Source of the DNA: Pseudobythopirellula maris
Lineage (GTDB): Bacteria; Planctomycetota; Planctomycetia; Pirellulales; Lacipirellulaceae
Assembly (NCBI RefSeq): GCF_007859945.1
Contig: NZ_SJPQ01000004.1
Location: 62,001-126,000, forward strand
Length of the DNA: 64,000 nucleotides
Direction of reading: 5' to 3'
Shown here: positions 43,933 to 53,340 of the stretch, piece after piece
Numbering within the stretch: the first letter of the stretch is position 1
Layout of the letters: each line of letters starts with the position of its first letter
Program-made: the position numbers and the translations under genes
The notes under the pieces: generated by a model
The model's database searches: none
Told to the model about the DNA's origin: nothing
Seen by the model: only the letters and a program-made list of their open reading frames with translations

Positions 43933-46224
43933 ATGTCTGCCGCTAGCTCCGCCCTCTCCCCGCAGCGCGACCCGCTCTCTTACACCGTGCCGCGCGACGC
44001 GATTGCCGGCCTGGTGGTGTTCCTCGTGGCCCTGCCGCTCTGCCTGGGCGTGGCCGTGGCGTCGGGCGCCGACCCGATCGCGGGCCTGCTGGCCGGCATC
44101 GTCGGCGGCCTGATCGTGGGCCCTTTGAGCAAGTCGCAAACCAGCGTCAGCGGGCCGGCCGCCGGCCTCGTGGCGATCGTCATCGCCCAGATCAACTCGC
44201 TCGGCTTCGAGGCGTTCTTGCTCGCGGTGGTCCTGGCCGGCGTGATCCAGATCGGCATGGGGCTGGCCAAGGCGGGCTTTATCGCCGCGTTCTTTCCCAC
44301 CAGCGTCATCAAGGGCTTGCTCGCCGCTATCGGCGTCATCCTGGTCCTCAAACAGCTCCCTCACCTCTTCGGGCACGACACCGACCCGGAGGGGGAAATG
44401 GCGTTCCAGCAGCCCGATCACGGCAACACCTTCTCGTCGTTGTGGGACATAACGGGCGACGTGCACCTGGGCGCCGCCACCATCGGTTTCGTCTCGCTCG
44501 GCCTGTTGTTCGCCTGGGGAAAGATCAAAGCCCTCAAGTCGTCGCCTCTGCCCGCGCCGCTGTTCGTGGCGGTGCTCGGCGTGCTGATGTACATGATGTT
44601 CCGCTCGATCGGCGGGCCTTGGGCGATCGAGAGCGGCCACCTGGTGAATGTGCCCTCGAGCGGCTCGTTCAGCTCCTTCTTCGGAGCGCTCAAGTCGCCC
44701 GACTTCAGCCGCTGGGTCGACCCGGCCATCTACGTGGGGGCGGTCACGATCGCGTTGGTCGCTTCGCTCGAGACGCTGCTCAACGTCGAGGCGGTCGACC
44801 GAATCGACCCCAAGCAGCGCCACACGCCGCCGAGCCACGAGCTGCTGTCGCAGGGCGTTGGCAACGTGGTTTCGGGTATGATCGGCGGCTTGCCGGTCAC
44901 CTCGGTCATCGTCCGCAGCTCGGTCAACATCGACACCGGCGGCCAAACCAAGCTCTCGACCATCATCCACGGCGTCTTGCTGCTGACCAGCGTGGTGTTC
45001 CTGCCATGGCTGCTGAACATGATCCCGCTCTCGTGCCTGGCGGCGATCCTGATCGTCACGGGCATCAAGCTCGCCAGCCCCAAGTTCGTCAAGCAGATGT
45101 GGGACGAGGGACGCTACCAGTTCATCCCGTTCGTCGTCACGGTGCTGGCGATCGTGTTCACCGACCTGCTGATCGGCGTGTTGATCGGTTTGGCGGTGGC
45201 CATCAGCTTCATCCTCAACAGCAACCTCCGGCGCCCGATCCGCCGCCACATGGAGAAGCACCTCGGCGGCGACGTCATCCGCATCGAACTCGCCGAGCAG
45301 GTGAGCTTCCTGAAACGCGGCGCCCTGACCAAGGAGCTCGACAGCTTGCCCGCGGGCTCGCAGCTCGTCCTCGACGCCACCAACACGGACTACATCGACC
45401 CGGACGTGCTGGACCTGATCCGCGACTACAAGAACGAGACCGCCCCCGCCCACGGCGTGAAGGTCAGCCTGCGTGGCTTCCGCTCGAAGTACGCCATGGA
45501 TGACCAAACCGAGCACGTCGACCACGCCACCCGCGAGCGGCAGCAAGACCTCGATCCCCAGCAAGTGCTCGAACTGTTGCTCGACGGCAACCGCCGCTTC
45601 CGCGCTGGCGACAAGCTCAACCGCGACCTCACCCGCCAGGTCCGCGCCACCGCCGACGGCCAACACCCGATGGCCTGTGTGCTGAGCTGCATCGACTCAC
45701 GCGCCCCCGCCGAGATGATTTTTGATTGCGGACTAGGCGACATCTTTAGCGCCCGCATCGCGGGCAACGTGACCAGTCCCAAGGTGATGGGCTCGGTCGA
45801 GTACGCCTGCGCCGTGGCCGGCGCCAAGCTGATCCTCGTGATGGGGCACTCGCGTTGCGGCGCCGTGACCGCCGCGGTGAAGTGGGCCTTCCGTCAACCG
45901 CTGGGGGAAGAGGCCGCCAAGTGCAGCCACGTCGAGTCGATCCTCGAGGACATCCATCAATGCATTGAGGCTTCGGACCAGTCCAGCTTCGAAGCGATGA
46001 CTCCCGAGGAACAAGACGAGTACATCGACGAGGTCGCTCGTAAGAACGTCAGCCGTGTGGTCGACGAAGTGCTCGAACAAAGCCCCGTGCTTGCCCGTTT
46101 GGAGTCAGAGGGACGGATCATGATCCGCGGCGCGATCTACGATGTGAAGTCGGGCGGGCTGACGGTCTTTGGGCCCGACGGCCAAGAGGGCGAGACCGAA
46201 GCGGTCAGCCACAGCCAAGTCTGA
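43933..46224 (+). CDS. SulP transporter fused to a STAS domain and a beta-carbonic anhydrase
   Basis: This is a 763-residue fusion protein. A SulP anion transporter (about 15-435) is recognised by YTVPRDAIAGLVVFLVALPLCLGVA, FPTSVIKGLLAAIG and IGGLPVTSVIVRSSVNI. A STAS-like domain follows (about 440-515, LPAGSQLVLDATNTDYIDPDVL). A beta-class carbonic anhydrase ends the chain (about 530-755) with zinc ligands in CIDSR (near 586) and HSRC (near 637-642), plus FDCGLGDIFSARIAGN. SulP-carbonic anhydrase fusions are thought to import bicarbonate or link HCO3-/CO2 exchange to transport. The direction is not shown by sequence. It is 250 bp downstream of pyk, in its own unit. Confidence 0.95.
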   Translation: MSAASSALSPQRDPLSYTVPRDAIAGLVVFLVALPLCLGVAVASGADPIAGLLAGIVGGLIVGPLSKSQTSVSGPAAGLVAIVIAQINSLGFEAFLLAVVLAGVIQIGMGLAKAGFIAAFFPTSVIKGLLAAIGVILVLKQLPHLFGHDTDPEGEMAFQQPDHGNTFSSLWDITGDVHLGAATIGFVSLGLLFAWGKIKALKSSPLPAPLFVAVLGVLMYMMFRSIGGPWAIESGHLVNVPSSGSFSSFFGALKSPDFSRWVDPAIYVGAVTIALVASLETLLNVEAVDRIDPKQRHTPPSHELLSQGVGNVVSGMIGGLPVTSVIVRSSVNIDTGGQTKLSTIIHGVLLLTSVVFLPWLLNMIPLSCLAAILIVTGIKLASPKFVKQMWDEGRYQFIPFVVTVLAIVFTDLLIGVLIGLAVAISFILNSNLRRPIRRHMEKHLGGDVIRIELAEQVSFLKRGALTKELDSLPAGSQLVLDATNTDYIDPDVLDLIRDYKNETAPAHGVKVSLRGFRSKYAMDDQTEHVDHATRERQQDLDPQQVLELLLDGNRRFRAGDKLNRDLTRQVRATADGQHPMACVLSCIDSRAPAEMIFDCGLGDIFSARIAGNVTSPKVMGSVEYACAVAGAKLILVMGHSRCGAVTAAVKWAFRQPLGEEAAKCSHVESILEDIHQCIEASDQSSFEAMTPEEQDEYIDEVARKNVSRVVDEVLEQSPVLARLESEGRIMIRGAIYDVKSGGLTVFGPDGQEGETEAVSHSQV

Positions 46225-46948
46225 CCGCCGATTCCCCCCGCCGAGGGGTCTCTACTATTCGATTAGTCGAGTGGCGATTTCGGCTTGGGGCAAGTTGATC
46301 CGCTTCGCCCGAGTAGCTCCCCCATGGTGTCCAACGCGCGGTCCCGGCGCTGTTGGCGGGGGGATAGTGCATTCGTGCAATGGGCGTTTAAGCCCATACT
46401 CTGCAACTTCTTACAGTGATGCCGAGACCCGCGTTGTGCGGTTTTGGGCATCCTCCGCTCTTTCCTTGCGCCTCTGCCCCGCGACAACTACTAAGCACTT
46501 CTTGACCGGATCGTGTTGGGTTGGCCCTCTAGGTGCCGTTGGGCCGAAACAGCCTTAGTAATTGACGCAAACTGTGCAATCTGCAAATATTGCCATATTG
46601 CTGTATAGGATTATTTGCTTGAATTCGCGGGCCTAGGCAATGGTCTGCGTGCGTCATTCGAGGCAAATGTCGCACTAGCAACTCTACGGCTAGCCACCGA
46701 CCAGAGTCCAAGGCGTGAGAGGGCTTTGGTGTCGGTGATTGGCTAGACGCCTCCTCTGAGTTGCTTCGAGACGGAAAAGCACACGAGTTTTTCTCGCTGT
46801 GATCGCACGGGAACGGGCTTCGGTTAGGTCCCGCAGACACGCCGTCAGGCGTGTTCGCGTTCAGGCCGATTGGGCGAGCCTCGCCGTCGCAGCGATGAAG
46901 AACAGTCACCGCGCAAACGGAACAGAAAGACAAAGGAACTCCACGGCG
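46225..46948. other. Long upstream region of the RTX gene
   Basis: This 724-bp region lies between the SulP fusion and the start of the RTX gene. Part of it (about 46555-46625) is clearly AT-richer than the rest of the window. A small stem (TGGGC / GCCCA near 46383-46398) is not followed by a T run. A TTGACG box at about 46561 with AAATAT 17 bases downstream is a weak promoter candidate. I see no gene, although the RTX frame stays open to 46799. Confidence 0.45.
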
Positions 46949-49900
46949 ATGTCTTTTTATCAGCAAGCATGGAAGCGCCTGAAGCGTTCTCTTCAACGCC
47001 GCGAGGCAGGCTCAGCTCGCAGCCACAAACAGGTCCTCCGACTCGAGTCGCTGGAGGACCGCCGCATGCTTTCGGCGAGCCCGCCGTACCACAATCTAGC
47101 TCTGACGACGCTGATCATCAGCAGCACTAGTGAAGCAAACTCCGTGGTCGTCTCCGAGTCGACGTCGGACATGATCCAAGTGCGGCAGGACGTGCTTGGT
47201 GTGGAGCTTGTCACGAGCTATCCGAAGGCGTTGGTCACCTCGTTGCGGTTCTACGGTGGGGCGGGCGACGATCGCTTTATCAACGAGACAGACATCGAGC
47301 TATTCGCCGAAGGAAACGGCGGCGACGACTACTTCCAGGGGGGATCGGGCGACGACATCCTGCACGGAGGCGACGGCAACGACACGATCAGGGGCGGGGC
47401 CGGCGCGGACTACATCGCCGGTAATCTTGGCGATGACCATCTCACCGGCGGGGCGGGCGACGACCTCATGTTCGGCGGCGTGGGCGACGACCACTTGGAG
47501 GGGCACGACGGCGACGACACGCTCTACGGCGGCGACGGCAACGACCGCCTCGATGGCAACAACGGCGACGACCATCTCGAGGGCAACGCCGGAAGAGACA
47601 TCATCCACGGCGGCATCGGCAACGACAAACTCTACGGGCATCAGGGTTCAGACATCCTGATCGGCGAGGGCGGGGCCAATTACATCGAGGGGAACGACGG
47701 CAACGATTACCTCTCGGGCGGTTCCGGCGCCGACCGGATGATCGGCGGCGAGGGCAACGACCGGATCTTGGGCTTCGGCGGCGACGACAGGCTGACCGGC
47801 GGTAACGGGAACGATGTGATCTATGGGCATGACGGCGACGACATGCTGGAAGGCGGCCTGGGAGACGACGCCATCTACGGCGGGGCTGGCGGCGACTCGA
47901 TTCTGGGTCACGACGGCAACGACAACCTCCACGGTGAAGGGGGCGACGACTACATCGAGGGCAACGCCGGCGACGATCTGCTCGTCGGCGGCGATGGCGA
48001 CGACCGCGTGATCGGCGGCGTTGGGGTCGACCGAATCGAGGGGAACGCCGGCAACGACAAGCTCTCTGGCGGTGACGGCGATGACCTCCTCATTGGCGGC
48101 AAGGGCAAAGACCAACTGGAGGGCGACGCCGGCAACGACATCATTTATGGCGGGGCGGATGACGATATCATCTACGGCCACGAAGGTTCTGACACACTCG
48201 ATGGCGAAGCGGGTGACGACTACATCGAGGGCAACACCGGCGATGACCGCCTCATCGGCGGGTCGGGCGACGATCGGATGATCGGCGGCGAGGGCGTCGA
48301 TCGCCTCGATGGCGACAGCGGTGAAGACTGGATCTCGGGAGGGGGCGGCGCCGACCTGATCTACGGCGGCGCCGATGACGACGTGCTGGAGGGCGACGAC
48401 GACAAAGATCTCATCTACGGCGGCGACGGTGACGACCGCATTTTCGGCTACGAGGGAGACGACATCCTCAACGGGGAAGCCGGCGACGACTTCATCGAGG
48501 GGAACGCCGGCGCCGACCGGATCAACGGGGGAACGGGAATCGACCGGATTCTCGGCGGTGAGGGCGACGACCGCCTCGAAGGACAAGCCGGCAGCGATTG
48601 GATTTCGGGCGGCGACGGCGTTGATCTGATCTTCGGCGGCGACGGCAACGACATGCTCGAAGGCGATCTCGGCAACGATCTCCTGTACGGGGGCGACGGC
48701 GACGACGCTCTCTACGGCCACGACGGTGTTGATATCTTGGCCGGCCAATGGGGCGACGATTACATCGACGGGGGTGGCGGCGCGGACCGGATCGAAGGCG
48801 GGCTGGGCGTCGACCGATTGCTCGGCGGCGAGGGGGACGATCGGATCGAGGGCCACGACGGCAACGACTGGATCTCGGGCGGCAACGGTGCTGACCTCCT
48901 CCTGGGGGGCGACGGCAGCGACCAGATCGATGGCGAGAACGGGAACGATTTCATCTACGGCGGTGAGAATGATGACCTCCTGTTCGGCCAGGACGGAGCC
49001 GACACAATTTTCGGCCAGGAGGGAGACGATTACATCGAAGGCAACGCAGGCGACGATCGCGTCTACGGCGGCGCCGACGACGATCGAATCCTCGGCGGCT
49101 TAGGGGACGACCTGCTCCAAGGCCACGACGGAGATGACTGGCTCTCGGGCGGGGCCGGTCTCGATCTGCTGTTTGGCGACTTGGGCAATGATCAACTCGA
49201 GGGTGAGGCGGAAGCCGACGTGCTTGTCGGCGGCCACGGCGTTGACTTGCTGTTCGGCGGCGACGGCGCCGACATGCTCATCGGCGGCGGGGACATCGAC
49301 ACGCTCTACGGCGAGGGGGGCGAAGATCTCATGATCGGCGCCTCGACCGAGTACGACACGAACCTTGACGCGTTGATCGAGGCGATCGCGGTCTGGGCGG
49401 GCGCGTCGGCTTACGAAGAACGGATCGAGCAGCTCTCCGATCCTGAGGCTTTGATCCGTTTCATCCCGGTCGACACGATCCAAGAGGACCTGGTAGCCGA
49501 CCAGATCGAGGGCGGCGCCGACCGTGACTGGTTCGTGTTGTCCGCATCGAATGGCGTTTACAGCCCCCTGGGCCCGGGTGTTGTTGGTGGTGAGGAGGAC
49601 TACCGCTTCGGAAGACTGCTGAGTTCCCTGCCGGCGTTGGAGGGTTTCGATCTGATCGATTCGATCGATGAACTCAAAAACCTGGACCCGTCAGAAACCA
49701 TCCACACCCTGCTGCCGCATCCCGACAGCGAGTCGAAGCTGCTCGAACACCTGAGCCTCTTCCAACTCGTTCGCTATGCGGACGTCACCCACACCGCCGT
49801 GGCCAGCGGCGACTGGTCCGACCCGTCGACGTGGGCCAACGGATCCGCGCCCAGCGAGGGGGCGCGTGTGCTGATTCCGTACGGGACCGAGGTTACGATC

Positions 49901-51817
49901 GACGGGGTTTCGAAGATCGAATTCGAGACGATCCGCGTCGATGGAGCCCTCGGCTTCGCTACCGATGTCGACACCGAGCTGCGGGTCGACACGATGGTTG
50001 TCACGGACTCCGGTAGGCTGACGATCGGCTCCGCCGCAGAGCCGGTGCAACGCGGCGTGACGGCTAGGCTTGTGTTCACCGACAACGGCGCTATCGACCG
50101 CCAGGCCGATCCGTTCGGCTTGGGGCGGGGTCTGATCACCCACGGCGCCGTCGAGATGCTCGGCGCCGAGGTGACAGCTTACGACGCGGCTGCCAGCGAG
50201 ATCATCGCGGGCGACAACACGATCCTGCTCGCCTCGGCGCCCATCGGCTGGGCGGTTGGCGACACGATCGTGATCGCCGGCACGGCGATCGGGGGCGGCG
50301 AAGACGAGGTCCGGGAGATCCTTGCGATCGACGGCGCCACGGTCACGATCGACCCGCTCGACTACAGCCACACCACGCTCGAGCAGGGGCTCGAGGTCCA
50401 CTTGGCGAACCTCTCACGCAATGTCGTGATCGAGTCCGAGGGCGATATCAACAGCCGCCTCGGGCACGTGATGTTCATGCACAACCGCGACGTGCACATC
50501 GGCCACGTGGCGTTCAACAACTTGGGGCGCACCGACAAAGATCTCGGTGTGACCGACTCGGCCGTCGACTCCGAGTGGAACCTCATCGAGGGAACGGGCG
50601 ACAACCAGCGGGCCCGCTACGCGGTGCACTTCCATCGCAACGGCGTGCGGGCCGATTCGGCGCCGTCGACCGTCTACGGCAGCGTGGTGAATGGCAGCCC
50701 GGGTTGGGGCTTCGTCAACCACAGCAGCTACGTGAACTTCACCGACAACGTTTCTTACGGGGTCAACGGGGCGGCGTACGTGGCCGAGGCGGGCAATGAG
50801 ATCGGCTTGTTCGACAGCAACATCGCGCTGCACACGACCGGCGCCAATCAGAACGTCGATGACCGCCAAGGGCGCCAAGACTTCGGCTTCAACGGCGAGG
50901 GGTTCTGGCTCCAGAGCCCGGGAGTCGAGGTCACCAACAACGTGGTGTCGGGCTCTGAGGGCAGCGCTTACATCTACTACACCCGTGGATTTAAGGTCAA
51001 CGGCTACGCGATTCCGTACTTGGCGGAGAACCTCTACGACCCCTCGCTAGCCCAGGGCCAGTCGACGATAGCCGTGGATCACGCCCCGATCCTCAAGTTC
51101 GAGGGCAACGTTGGCTACGCGTCGCGGATGGGGCTGACCGTCCAATACAATCTGCGAGACGCTCCGCACTCGGCGCAGAGCGTTCTGAGCGATTCGACCT
51201 TCTGGAACACGGGAGGGGTATCGCTTCCCTATGCCAACAACACCGTGCTCCGCGACCTCACCGTGCTGGTCGATCCCACGTCAAGCTACAACACGGGTGT
51301 CGATGCGAACGCCGTGACTGAGAGCATCGTTTACGACAATCTCCGCGTCGAAGGCTACGCCTGGGCCATACTCGCCGCCCCCGGGGGCGATTCAGTGGTC
51401 AATGGTGGGCGTTACATCAGCAAGAACTGGAACATCGTGGTCAACACCCACGACCACAATAACCGTAGGGTGACGGTCACCGGTGACCCGTTCTTCGGCA
51501 GCGTCACAGGGGCCCCGATCCAGGACGTCGCCATGCGATTCCGCACCCAGGACGCCATCGGCAATCTGGGCCACGTCTTCCGTTACGGCGAGGTTTGGCT
51601 CGATTACGGCGACTATTCGAATCACCGTCTCTATTTCCATCAACAACGCGCCGACTACGTGCCGTTTCCTGAGGCTCAAGACCACATCCCCAGCGAGTAC
51701 GTGGGACTGACACAATCCCAGCTGTTCGATCAGTTCGGCATCGCGGTCGGCGGTGAGATCGCCCCGGCTGACGCCTTCACAACCCCCGATACTTGGGGGC
51801 TGGTGTGGCACGAGTGA
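46949..51817 (+). CDS. Giant LEPR-XLL, RTX-repeat and G8-domain surface protein
   Basis: This is a 1622-residue protein from the ATG at 46949 (AAAGGA upstream); the frame opens earlier at a GTG but without a family-like sequence. The N-terminus has the planctomycete LEPR-XLL motif (RLESLEDRRMLSA, residues 31-43). Residues about 115-795 are calcium-binding RTX nonapeptides (GGxGxDxUx). A G8 domain follows at about 945-1060 (SGDWSDPSTWANGSAPSEG, then VTIDGVSKIEFETIRVDG). The rest to 1600 is a parallel beta-helix like that of CEMIP-type proteins (RYAVHFHRNGV). It is probably exported and folds on extracellular calcium. Adhesion or polysaccharide binding is inferred. No type I secretion genes are nearby. 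Confidence 0.92.
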   Translation: MSFYQQAWKRLKRSLQRREAGSARSHKQVLRLESLEDRRMLSASPPYHNLALTTLIISSTSEANSVVVSESTSDMIQVRQDVLGVELVTSYPKALVTSLRFYGGAGDDRFINETDIELFAEGNGGDDYFQGGSGDDILHGGDGNDTIRGGAGADYIAGNLGDDHLTGGAGDDLMFGGVGDDHLEGHDGDDTLYGGDGNDRLDGNNGDDHLEGNAGRDIIHGGIGNDKLYGHQGSDILIGEGGANYIEGNDGNDYLSGGSGADRMIGGEGNDRILGFGGDDRLTGGNGNDVIYGHDGDDMLEGGLGDDAIYGGAGGDSILGHDGNDNLHGEGGDDYIEGNAGDDLLVGGDGDDRVIGGVGVDRIEGNAGNDKLSGGDGDDLLIGGKGKDQLEGDAGNDIIYGGADDDIIYGHEGSDTLDGEAGDDYIEGNTGDDRLIGGSGDDRMIGGEGVDRLDGDSGEDWISGGGGADLIYGGADDDVLEGDDDKDLIYGGDGDDRIFGYEGDDILNGEAGDDFIEGNAGADRINGGTGIDRILGGEGDDRLEGQAGSDWISGGDGVDLIFGGDGNDMLEGDLGNDLLYGGDGDDALYGHDGVDILAGQWGDDYIDGGGGADRIEGGLGVDRLLGGEGDDRIEGHDGNDWISGGNGADLLLGGDGSDQIDGENGNDFIYGGENDDLLFGQDGADTIFGQEGDDYIEGNAGDDRVYGGADDDRILGGLGDDLLQGHDGDDWLSGGAGLDLLFGDLGNDQLEGEAEADVLVGGHGVDLLFGGDGADMLIGGGDIDTLYGEGGEDLMIGASTEYDTNLDALIEAIAVWAGASAYEERIEQLSDPEALIRFIPVDTIQEDLVADQIEGGADRDWFVLSASNGVYSPLGPGVVGGEEDYRFGRLLSSLPALEGFDLIDSIDELKNLDPSETIHTLLPHPDSESKLLEHLSLFQLVRYADVTHTAVASGDWSDPSTWANGSAPSEGARVLIPYGTEVTIDGVSKIEFETIRVDGALGFATDVDTELRVDTMVVTDSGRLTIGSAAEPVQRGVTARLVFTDNGAIDRQADPFGLGRGLITHGAVEMLGAEVTAYDAAASEIIAGDNTILLASAPIGWAVGDTIVIAGTAIGGGEDEVREILAIDGATVTIDPLDYSHTTLEQGLEVHLANLSRNVVIESEGDINSRLGHVMFMHNRDVHIGHVAFNNLGRTDKDLGVTDSAVDSEWNLIEGTGDNQRARYAVHFHRNGVRADSAPSTVYGSVVNGSPGWGFVNHSSYVNFTDNVSYGVNGAAYVAEAGNEIGLFDSNIALHTTGANQNVDDRQGRQDFGFNGEGFWLQSPGVEVTNNVVSGSEGSAYIYYTRGFKVNGYAIPYLAENLYDPSLAQGQSTIAVDHAPILKFEGNVGYASRMGLTVQYNLRDAPHSAQSVLSDSTFWNTGGVSLPYANNTVLRDLTVLVDPTSSYNTGVDANAVTESIVYDNLRVEGYAWAILAAPGGDSVVNGGRYISKNWNIVVNTHDHNNRRVTVTGDPFFGSVTGAPIQDVAMRFRTQDAIGNLGHVFRYGEVWLDYGDYSNHRLYFHQQRADYVPFPEAQDHIPSEYVGLTQSQLFDQFGIAVGGEIAPADAFTTPDTWGLVWHE
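47330..49330 (+). repeat. Nested RTX repeat array: 27-bp units in 270-bp super-repeats
   Basis: The coding array consists of 27-bp (nine-residue) RTX units arranged with a longer exact period of 270 bp. The YIEG-type codons (TAC/TTC ATC GAG and variants) occur at 47411, 47681, 47951, 48221, 48491, 48761 and 49031, each exactly 270 bp apart. The DWISGG codons recur at 48329, 48599, 48869 and 49139 with the same spacing. This indicates that the array grew by duplication of blocks of ten nonapeptides. Confidence 0.92.
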
Positions 51818-51929
51818 TGTCCGCCCTGGCGTGCTGATCGTTTAAACGACCCAGGCGCATGCACTTTGCGCCGGTCAGTCGCTTGATGGTGGCTGCTGAA
51901 CCCTGGCGCCCGGAGTAAGCCTCTCAGGC

Positions 51930-52024
51930 CTAGTGCGAATCGCACGGATACGTAGCGTGGGTGGCGGTGTGATTCGACGTCGATATGGCGAAAACAACGC
52001 TACGGCTAGCGGTAGTGCGATCTA
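51930..52024 (+). repeat. Dispersed palindromic repeat of about 95 bp, copy 2
   Basis: It reads CTAGTGCGAATCGCACGGAT, then ACGTAGCGTGGGTGGCGGTG, and ends CAACGCTACGGCTAGCGG. It closely matches the element at 15339-15433 read on the other strand. The internal CGTAGCGT and ACGCTACG arms can pair. It lies between the RTX gene and ruvB, in a 279-bp gap that holds no gene. Confidence 0.75.
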
Positions 52025-52096
52025 ACGCTGCGCTGGGAGCCGAGTCAGGCTCTCTAAAGGGCTCTCGTCAAACAGCGTTTACAGCCGGGCCTGTGT

Positions 52097-53161
52097 TTAC
52101 AGCCCGTCCGGCGCCACGGCGCCGAGATGCTCGTAAGCCAGGTGCGTGAGCTTGCGGCCGCGGGGGGTGCGTACGACCAGCTCGCTGCGCAAGAGGAACG
52201 GCTCGACCTCGTCGGTCAATGTGTCGACGGCCGTGTTGAGTGTGTGGGCGATCGCCTCCACGCCGGCCGGTCCGCCTTTGAACACCCGCATCAGCGTCTC
52301 TAGGTAGCGACGGTCTTGCGGGTCGAGCCCCCGCGGATCGACCCCCAGCATCTGCAGCGCGTCTTCGGCTACACGCAGCGTGATCTCGCCCGCGGCGCGG
52401 CTCGTGGCGTAGTCGCGGACCCATCGCAGGCGGTTGTTCACGATCCGCGGCGTGCCGCGGCTGCAGTGGGCGATCTTCTCGGCCGACTCCTGGTCGATCG
52501 CGACATTGAGCTTCTCGGCGTTGCGCTCCACGATCTGTGTGAGCTCCGGGAGGCTGTAGAAGTCCAGGTGTTCGCGGATGGCGAACCGGTCGCGGAGCGG
52601 CGCGGAGAGCAGCCCGGTGCGTGTGGTGGCGCCGATCAGCGTGAACGGCCGCAGGTTCATGTTCACCGTACGGGCGCTCATCCCCTCGCCCAGCGTGATG
52701 TCGATCCGGTAATCCTCCATCGCCGGGTACATGAACTCCTCCACCGCCTTGGGCAGGCGGTGGATCTCGTCGATGAACAGGACCGATCCTTCCTCGGCGT
52801 TGGTGAGGTAGGGCAGCAGGTCTTTGGGCGCGGCGAGAGCGGCGCCGCTGGCGATCTGGAGCGTGACGCCCAGGTCCCGTGGAATGCAGGTGGCGAACGT
52901 CGTCTTGCCGAGACCGGGGGGGCCGTCAAAGAGCACGTGGCCCAGGGGCTCGGAGCGTTTGATCGCCGCGTCGACAGCGATCTTGATCCGCTCGTAAACC
53001 TGCCGCTGGCCGATCATCTCGACCATGCTCTTGGGCCGCAGCGCGGGGTCTTCTTCGCGGGGGGCGTCGGGGGCGCGATTCCAGCCAGCGCCCTCGGCGG
53101 AGGGCTCTTCGGCGGCTTCGGAATCGATGGCGTCGGCGGTGAGTATCCGTTCACGTGGCAT
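52097..53161 (-). CDS. ruvB: Holliday junction branch-migration helicase RuvB
   Basis: This 354-residue AAA+ helicase drives branch migration with RuvA. An acidic N-terminal extension (1-35) precedes the domain. The Walker A GPPGLGKTT is at about 79-87, with Walker B FIDEIHRL, the sensor I GATTRTGLLSAPLRDRF and sensor II SRGTPRIVNNRLRWVRD. The C-terminal winged helix ends RTPRGRKLTHLAYEHLG. ruvA and ruvC lie 4 to 5 kb away on the same strand, separated by two hydrolase genes and an SHD1 gene, rather than adjacent. Confidence 0.97.
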   Translation of the reverse strand: MPRERILTADAIDSEAAEEPSAEGAGWNRAPDAPREEDPALRPKSMVEMIGQRQVYERIKIAVDAAIKRSEPLGHVLFDGPPGLGKTTFATCIPRDLGVTLQIASGAALAAPKDLLPYLTNAEEGSVLFIDEIHRLPKAVEEFMYPAMEDYRIDITLGEGMSARTVNMNLRPFTLIGATTRTGLLSAPLRDRFAIREHLDFYSLPELTQIVERNAEKLNVAIDQESAEKIAHCSRGTPRIVNNRLRWVRDYATSRAAGEITLRVAEDALQMLGVDPRGLDPQDRRYLETLMRVFKGGPAGVEAIAHTLNTAVDTLTDEVEPFLLRSELVVRTPRGRKLTHLAYEHLGAVAPDGL

Positions 53162-53340
53162 GGCGTTGAGTCTACCAGAGGCCCGGACGGGACGGAAACG
53201 TCAAACACAGGCAGGACAGATCGAAAAGCAGCACGATAGGGCATTGAAGGGGGGCTTTGCCCCCGATAACGCGCATCAAGCGATCTGCAGCTGGCGCGCT
53301 CTTATCGGCGTCGGAGACGCCTCCCACAATCTGACCTGCC

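Noticed and set aside
43813-45666. Minus-strand frame of 617 codons opposite the SulP fusion
   Set aside because: Antisense of a strongly conserved transporter; composition dominated by His, Asp, Arg and Gln.
46225-46798. Gene or tRNA in the AT-richer region before the RTX gene
   Set aside because: No frame with coding bias, no cloverleaf found, and only weak promoter-like boxes.
47330-49330. CRISPR-like array
   Set aside because: The repeats are coding RTX units with a 27-bp period and no spacers.
53249-53265. GGGGGC-TTT-GCCCCC hairpin upstream of ruvB
   Set aside because: Short stem without a T run and no clear role; not called as a terminator.
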